This document shows, piece by piece, positions 59,980 through 64,000 of a stretch of 64,000 nt of DNA; positions within the stretch are counted from its first letter, which is position 1; each line of letters opens with the position of its first letter. The stretch is from assembly GCA_000751295.2 (NCBI GenBank), contig CCMO02000002.1, positions 1,014,501 through 1,078,500 of the forward strand, given 5' to 3'. Under the pieces are notes generated by a model that did not search any database, was not told the DNA's origin, and saw nothing but the letters and a program-made list of their open reading frames with translations. The stretch is from a bacterium YEK0313. GTDB taxonomy: Bacteria > Pseudomonadota > Alphaproteobacteria > Rhizobiales > Phreatobacteraceae. The translations under genes were made by a program, and so were the position numbers.

Positions 59980-61371
59980 ATGTCGTCGCAGATGCTGTCG
60001 ATCTATGTGCTCGCGCTCATGTTCGTGGTTGCCACAATCCTGCCGATCAACATGGGCGTCCTGGCCTTCGTCGGGGCGTTCCTGGTCGGAACCCTGGTTG
60101 CAGGCATGACCGCGAACCAGATCATCGCCGGCTTTCCCGGCGGCCTGTTCCTGACGCTGGTCGGAATCACCTTCCTCTTCGCCATCGCGCAGAACAACGG
60201 CACCATCGACTGGCTCGTCCGTCTCGCGGTCAAGGCGGTCGGCGGCCGCATCGCTGCCATTCCCTGGATCATGTTCGGCGTTTCGGCGCTGCTCACCGCG
60301 GTCGGCGCGGTCAGTCCCGGCGCCGTCGCGATCATCGCGCCAATCGCCCTCGGCTTTGCTTTCCGCTACAAGATCAACCCATTGCTCATGGGCCTGATGG
60401 TCGTGCACGGCGCCCAGGCCGGCGGCTTCTCGCCGATCAGCATCTATGGCGGCATCACCAACCGCATCGTCGCGCAGGCCGGCCTTCCCCTCAACGAGAT
60501 CGTCACCTTCCTCGCCAGCCTCGGCGTCAACTTCGCGGTCGCCGTGCTCCTGTTCCTCGCACTCGGCGGACGCACGCTGCTGTCGATGCGCGCCGGGCCC
60601 GTTGGCCGCGGCGCGCCGGCGCCGCAGAGCCTCGGCGCCCAGGCCTTCACGGCCGCGGCGCCCGCCGCCGACCGGCAGGCGGCCGATGCGCTGGCCTATG
60701 GCGATGCCGAATCCGAAGCGGCCACCGAGGAGCGCCGCCTTGCGCAGGGCATCGTGGACGACGCCGCGGCCGCAGACGCGCCCCACTGGTACCGCGTCCT
60801 GACCCTGGCCGGCCTCGGCCTCCTCGCCGTCCTCACCCTCGCCTACAATCTCGATATCGGCTTCGTCGCGATCAGCATCGGGCTGGCGCTGTCGCTGGTC
60901 GCGCCGAACCTGCAGAAACACGCAATGGGCCAGGTCTCGTGGCCCGAGATCATGCTGATCACCGGCGTCAGCACCTATGTCGTCGTGCTCGAGAAGATGG
61001 GCACCATCGCCTTCGTCGGCGACAGCGTGGCGGCCATCGCCTCGCCGATGCTGGCGGCCCTGCTGCTCTGCTTCATCGGCGCGGTCGTATCCGCCTTCGC
61101 CTCCTCGACCGCCGTCCTCGGCTCGCTCATTCCGCTCGCCGTGCCCTTCCTCCAGTCGGGCACGGGCGTCAGCGCGGTTGGCTTCGTGGCGGCCATGGCG
61201 GTGGCCTCGACGATCGTCGACGTCAGCCCCTTCTCCACCAACGGCGCGCTGGTGCTCGCCAATGCCCGCGGCGTCGACCGCGAGGCCTTCTTCCGCAAGC
61301 TGATGATCTATGGCGGCGGCGTCACGCTGATCATGCCGGTCGTCGTCTGGTTCCTGTTCGTCGTTCTGTGA
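59980..61371 (+). CDS. matC: Malonate/dicarboxylate carrier MatC
   Basis: 463 aa. The N-terminal part (MLSIYVLALMFVVATILPIN, GVLAFVGAFLVGTLVAGMTA) fits the MatC_N domain of SLC13-like dicarboxylate carriers. A charged cytoplasmic loop of about 80 residues (200-280) separates two bundles of about five and six helices. SAFASSTAVLGSLIPLAVPF and VSPFSTNGALVLANA are the family substrate regions. It brings malonate into the cell for MatB. It is the first gene of the mat operon. Confidence 0.9.
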   Translation: MSSQMLSIYVLALMFVVATILPINMGVLAFVGAFLVGTLVAGMTANQIIAGFPGGLFLTLVGITFLFAIAQNNGTIDWLVRLAVKAVGGRIAAIPWIMFGVSALLTAVGAVSPGAVAIIAPIALGFAFRYKINPLLMGLMVVHGAQAGGFSPISIYGGITNRIVAQAGLPLNEIVTFLASLGVNFAVAVLLFLALGGRTLLSMRAGPVGRGAPAPQSLGAQAFTAAAPAADRQAADALAYGDAESEAATEERRLAQGIVDDAAAADAPHWYRVLTLAGLGLLAVLTLAYNLDIGFVAISIGLALSLVAPNLQKHAMGQVSWPEIMLITGVSTYVVVLEKMGTIAFVGDSVAAIASPMLAALLLCFIGAVVSAFASSTAVLGSLIPLAVPFLQSGTGVSAVGFVAAMAVASTIVDVSPFSTNGALVLANARGVDREAFFRKLMIYGGGVTLIMPVVVWFLFVVL

Positions 61372-61409
61372 GACCATTCCTTCGCCGGCAAGATTTGAGG
61401 AGGCGAAAC

Positions 61410-62801
61410 GTGAGACTGCCCCGCTCCATGACCGGGCTCGAGGCCGCGCCATCCTTCCTGAGCGACCTCATCGACACGCTGACGGAGCGGGGACGGTCCC
61501 TGCTGCGCCAGCGAGAGGCGCGCCATGCGCCGCAGAGCGCGCTTCCCGATCTCGGCGAACAGCTCCTGTCGCGGCGCGGCGAAGCCTCCGGCGTCGCCCT
61601 GGCGCAGGCGCTGCTGGCCGGCTACGCCGCGGCCGACGACGCCGGACGCCTCGGCTTCCTCTCCGCCCTGGCGGATCGCTTCGGGCCCGACCGGCGCCGC
61701 GCCGAGAAGGCGATTGCCGCGCTCCAGGGCGATGATCCGTCCGGCGCCCTGGAAGACCTGCATGCCGCCTCCGAGCCGCGCCGGCAGGAGCTGATCCGGC
61801 GCCTCAACCTCGCCCCCGGCGGCACCGCCGCCCTCGTGCGGATGCGCGAGGAACTGCTCGGCCATCTCGGCGCCCATCCGCAGCTGAAGCGTGTCGATGC
61901 CGACTTCAGCCATCTCCTCTCGTCCTGGTTCAACAGGGGGTTCCTGGTGCTGCGGCCGATCGACTGGACCACGCCCGCCAACATCCTGGAAAAGATCATC
62001 CGCTACGAGGCGGTGCATGCGATCCAGAACTGGAACGACCTGCGCAACCGGCTCGAGCCGGAGGACCGCCGCTGCTACGGCTTCTTCCACCCGCGCCTTG
62101 CCGACGAACCGCTGATCTTCGTCGAGGTGGCGCTGACCCGCGCCATTCCGGGGGCGATCGGCCCGCTGCTCGACCTGACGCGCCAGCCGACGCCGGCCTC
62201 GGAAACCACCACCGCTGTATTCTATTCGATCTCCAACACGCAGAAGGGCCTCGGCGGCGTCTCCTTCGGCAATTTCCTGATCAAGCAGGTGGTGGAGAAC
62301 CTGAAGCGCGAGCTGCCGGCGCTCAAGACCTTCGTCACGCTGTCGCCGGTCCCGGGCTTCGCCGGCTGGCTCGCACGCGAGCGCAAGGCCGAAGCCTCGG
62401 CCTGGCTCGACGCGCCGGCGCGCGCGGCGCTGACCGCCTTGGACGAGCCCGGCTGGCACGAAGACCCCGTGAAGACCGAACAGGTCAGGGCCGCGCTCAT
62501 GCAGGCCGCGGCGCACTATTTCCTGCAGGCCCGGGATCCGAAGGGCCGGGCGATCGACCCCGTCGCCCGCTTCCATCTCGGCAATGGCGCGCGCCTGGAG
62601 CGGCTCAACTTCCTCGGCGACCTCTCGGCCAAGGGCCTGAAGCAGTCGCACGGCCTGATGGTGAACTATCTCTATGCGCCCGAGGAGATCGAGGCGAACC
62701 ACGAGGCCTTTGCCGAGAAGGGCACGGTCGCCGCCTCGGCGGCGGTGCGCAGGGCCCTGCGCGGCGACCTGCCGAGCCGCGACCGGATGCCGGCCCCATG
62801 A
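61410..62801 (+). CDS. matA: Malonyl-CoA decarboxylase MatA
   Basis: 463 aa from the GTG at 61410, which has GAGGAGG six bases upstream; an ATG at 61428 is the alternative. The N-terminal helical region (about 10-130) is followed by the GNAT-like catalytic domain with ATTT-rich FYSISNTQKGLGGVSFGNFL, FVTLSPVPGFAGWL, DPVARFHLGNGARLERLNF and LKQSHGLMVNYLY, where the catalytic Ser and His of the family lie. It converts malonyl-CoA to acetyl-CoA. It starts 38 nt after matC. Confidence 0.94.
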   Translation: MRLPRSMTGLEAAPSFLSDLIDTLTERGRSLLRQREARHAPQSALPDLGEQLLSRRGEASGVALAQALLAGYAAADDAGRLGFLSALADRFGPDRRRAEKAIAALQGDDPSGALEDLHAASEPRRQELIRRLNLAPGGTAALVRMREELLGHLGAHPQLKRVDADFSHLLSSWFNRGFLVLRPIDWTTPANILEKIIRYEAVHAIQNWNDLRNRLEPEDRRCYGFFHPRLADEPLIFVEVALTRAIPGAIGPLLDLTRQPTPASETTTAVFYSISNTQKGLGGVSFGNFLIKQVVENLKRELPALKTFVTLSPVPGFAGWLARERKAEASAWLDAPARAALTALDEPGWHEDPVKTEQVRAALMQAAAHYFLQARDPKGRAIDPVARFHLGNGARLERLNFLGDLSAKGLKQSHGLMVNYLYAPEEIEANHEAFAEKGTVAASAAVRRALRGDLPSRDRMPAP

Positions 62802-62862
62802 CCGCCCGATCGCTGCGCGCCAGCGCATTCCACCATCATCGCCCATTGGGGAGGCCGCCCGC

Positions 62863-64000
62863 ATGACCGCGAACCTGTTCGACCGCCTGGAGCGCGCGAC
62901 CGCCGATCCGACCAGGACGGCGATCACCACGACCACCGGCGAGGCCCTGACCTATGCCGGCCTCGCCGCGCAGGCCGGCCGCCTTGCCAATGTGCTGGCC
63001 AGCCGGGGCGTGAAGCCGGGCGACCGCGTCGCGGTGCAGGTCGAGAAGTCGGTTCCGGCCATGATCCTCTATCTCGCGACCGTGCGGGCGGGGGCCGTCT
63101 ACCTGCCGCTCAACACCGCCTATACGCTCGCCGAGCTCGACTATTTCATCGGTGATGCCGAGCCTTCGCTGGTCGTCTGCGATCCGGCGCGACGGGACGG
63201 CGTCGCCGCCATCGCGGCAAAGATCGGCGCCGGCGTCGAGACCTTGGACGCCGAGGGCGGCGGATCGCTCACCGAGGCCGCGCGACTTGCATCGGAAAGC
63301 TTCCCGACGGTACCGCGGGCCGGCGACGACCTCGCCGCGATCCTCTACACGTCAGGCACGACCGGGCGGTCCAAGGGGGCGATGCTGACGCACGACAATC
63401 TCGTGTCCAACGCGCTGACCTTGCGCGAGGCCTGGCGCTTCGGCCCGGACGACGTGCTCATTCACGCCTTGCCGATCTACCATACCCACGGCCTCTTCGT
63501 GGCCTGCAACGTGACGCTGTTCTCCGGCGGGTCGATGATCTTCCTGCCGAAATTCGATGCCGGCGAGATCCTCGCGCTGATGCCGCGGGCGACCGTACTG
63601 ATGGGTGTCCCCACCTTCTATGTGCGCCTCCTGCAGAATGCCGGCCTCGACCGTCAGGCGGCGGCCGGCATGCGGCTCTTCGTATCGGGCTCGGCGCCGC
63701 TGCTGGCCGAGACGCATCGGGAATGGAAGGCCCGCACCGGCCACGCCATTCTCGAGCGCTACGGCATGACCGAGACGAACATGAACACCTCCAACCCCTA
63801 TGACGGCGACAGGGTGCCCGGCGCCGTCGGCCTGCCGCTGCCGGGCATCGCCGTGCGGATCACCGATCCCGATACGGCCAAGCCGCTCGGGCGCAACGCC
63901 ATCGGCATGATCGAGGTGAAGGGGCCCAACGTCTTCAAGGGCTACTGGCGCATGCCGGACAAGACCGCGGCGGAGTTCCGCCCCGACGGCTTCTTCATCA
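62863..64000 (+). CDS. matB: Malonyl-CoA synthetase MatB (3' truncated by window end)
   Basis: 379 residues are visible of a protein of about 505. The P-loop is LYTSGTTGRSKGAM. The A5 motif ERYGMTETNMNTSNPYDGDR is specific to malonyl-CoA synthetases, with the arginine that binds the second carboxylate. It makes malonyl-CoA from malonate, ATP and CoA. GGGGAGG is 10 nt before the ATG, 61 nt after matA. The A7-A10 motifs with the catalytic lysine lie beyond the edge. Confidence 0.94.
   Translation, partial: MTANLFDRLERATADPTRTAITTTTGEALTYAGLAAQAGRLANVLASRGVKPGDRVAVQVEKSVPAMILYLATVRAGAVYLPLNTAYTLAELDYFIGDAEPSLVVCDPARRDGVAAIAAKIGAGVETLDAEGGGSLTEAARLASESFPTVPRAGDDLAAILYTSGTTGRSKGAMLTHDNLVSNALTLREAWRFGPDDVLIHALPIYHTHGLFVACNVTLFSGGSMIFLPKFDAGEILALMPRATVLMGVPTFYVRLLQNAGLDRQAAAGMRLFVSGSAPLLAETHREWKARTGHAILERYGMTETNMNTSNPYDGDRVPGAVGLPLPGIAVRITDPDTAKPLGRNAIGMIEVKGPNVFKGYWRMPDKTAAEFRPDGFFI

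Noticed and set aside
59778..61452. Long minus-strand frame upstream of matR opposite matC
   Set aside because: Antisense to a well-supported carrier gene, and rich in Asp/Arg/Gly as expected for a shadow frame.

Overview
This 64 kb window is a GC-rich chromosomal segment of an alphaproteobacterium, most probably of the order Hyphomicrobiales (Rhizobiales). The evidence is the set of lineage-typical genes: alphaproteobacterial trimeric-type porins with the ADLPGKAAPAEYV N-terminus, an Hsp20/DUF1150 pair, DUF2336, FxsA, SecB, an ETF-beta lysine methyltransferase homologue, and many ABC uptake systems. Genus cannot be fixed from what is seen. I see no phage, transposase, integrase or CRISPR array. 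It reads as core housekeeping genes interleaved with catabolic and transport cassettes. All family calls come from reading the sequence and memory of families, with no database search. || Layout: (1) 1-6318, the 3' part of a molybdopterin hydroxylase large subunit followed by a complete branched-chain-amino-acid-type ABC transporter (binding protein, two permeases, two ATPases) in a tightly overlapping operon. (2) 7199-13667, a LysR regulator and a seven-gene cassette that interleaves RutB, RutC and RutD-like enzymes with an NMT1/SsuABC-type ABC importer, without RutA, RutF or RutG. (3) 13808-16514, a GntR regulator divergent from an SDR and a Bug-type binding protein, then tRNA-Ala(GGC) at 16680-16755. 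(4) 17105-24869, a DUF2336 protein, a heat-shock Hsp20/DUF1150 operon with a sigma-32-like promoter and a ROSE-like leader, a complete ugpBAEC glycerol-3-phosphate importer and an MFS protein. (5) 24910-27905, housekeeping genes rlmH, rsfS, ETF-KMT, secB and fxsA. (6) 28112-33293, a YejA-like peptide-binding protein, a threonine dehydratase overlapping an HMG-CoA lyase, a cupin and an epimerase. (7) 33607-40000, a repetitive coiled-coil exported protein, a divergent DJ-1/GlxA pair and small enzymes. (8) 40023-46393, a TetR/AraC-flanked acyl-CoA catabolic cassette (ligase, crotonase, SDR) with an orphan binding protein. (9) 46750-53276, an outer-membrane barrel and two closely related porins that flank a triple-HTH/SRPBCC fusion protein. 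(10) 53277-59088, a CDF transporter, DHFR-like, MFS, aldo/keto reductase, VOC and LysR genes. (11) 59131-64000, the malonate operon matR < > matC-matA-matB (matB cut by the window end). || How they work together: the window is dominated by uptake plus catabolism of small organic nitrogen and carbon compounds. The Rut-like cassette carries the post-ring-opening half of pyrimidine catabolism, next to its own importer. The mat operon imports malonate, activates it and decarboxylates malonyl-CoA to acetyl-CoA. The acyl-CoA cassette and HMG-CoA lyase feed central metabolism. || The most unusual items are the RutBCD/ABC cassette lacking the ring-opening oxygenase, with two RutD paralogues of which one lacks the nucleophilic serine; the HTH-HTH-HTH-SRPBCC fusion between duplicated porins; the repeat-built coiled-coil protein; and the heat-shock leader.
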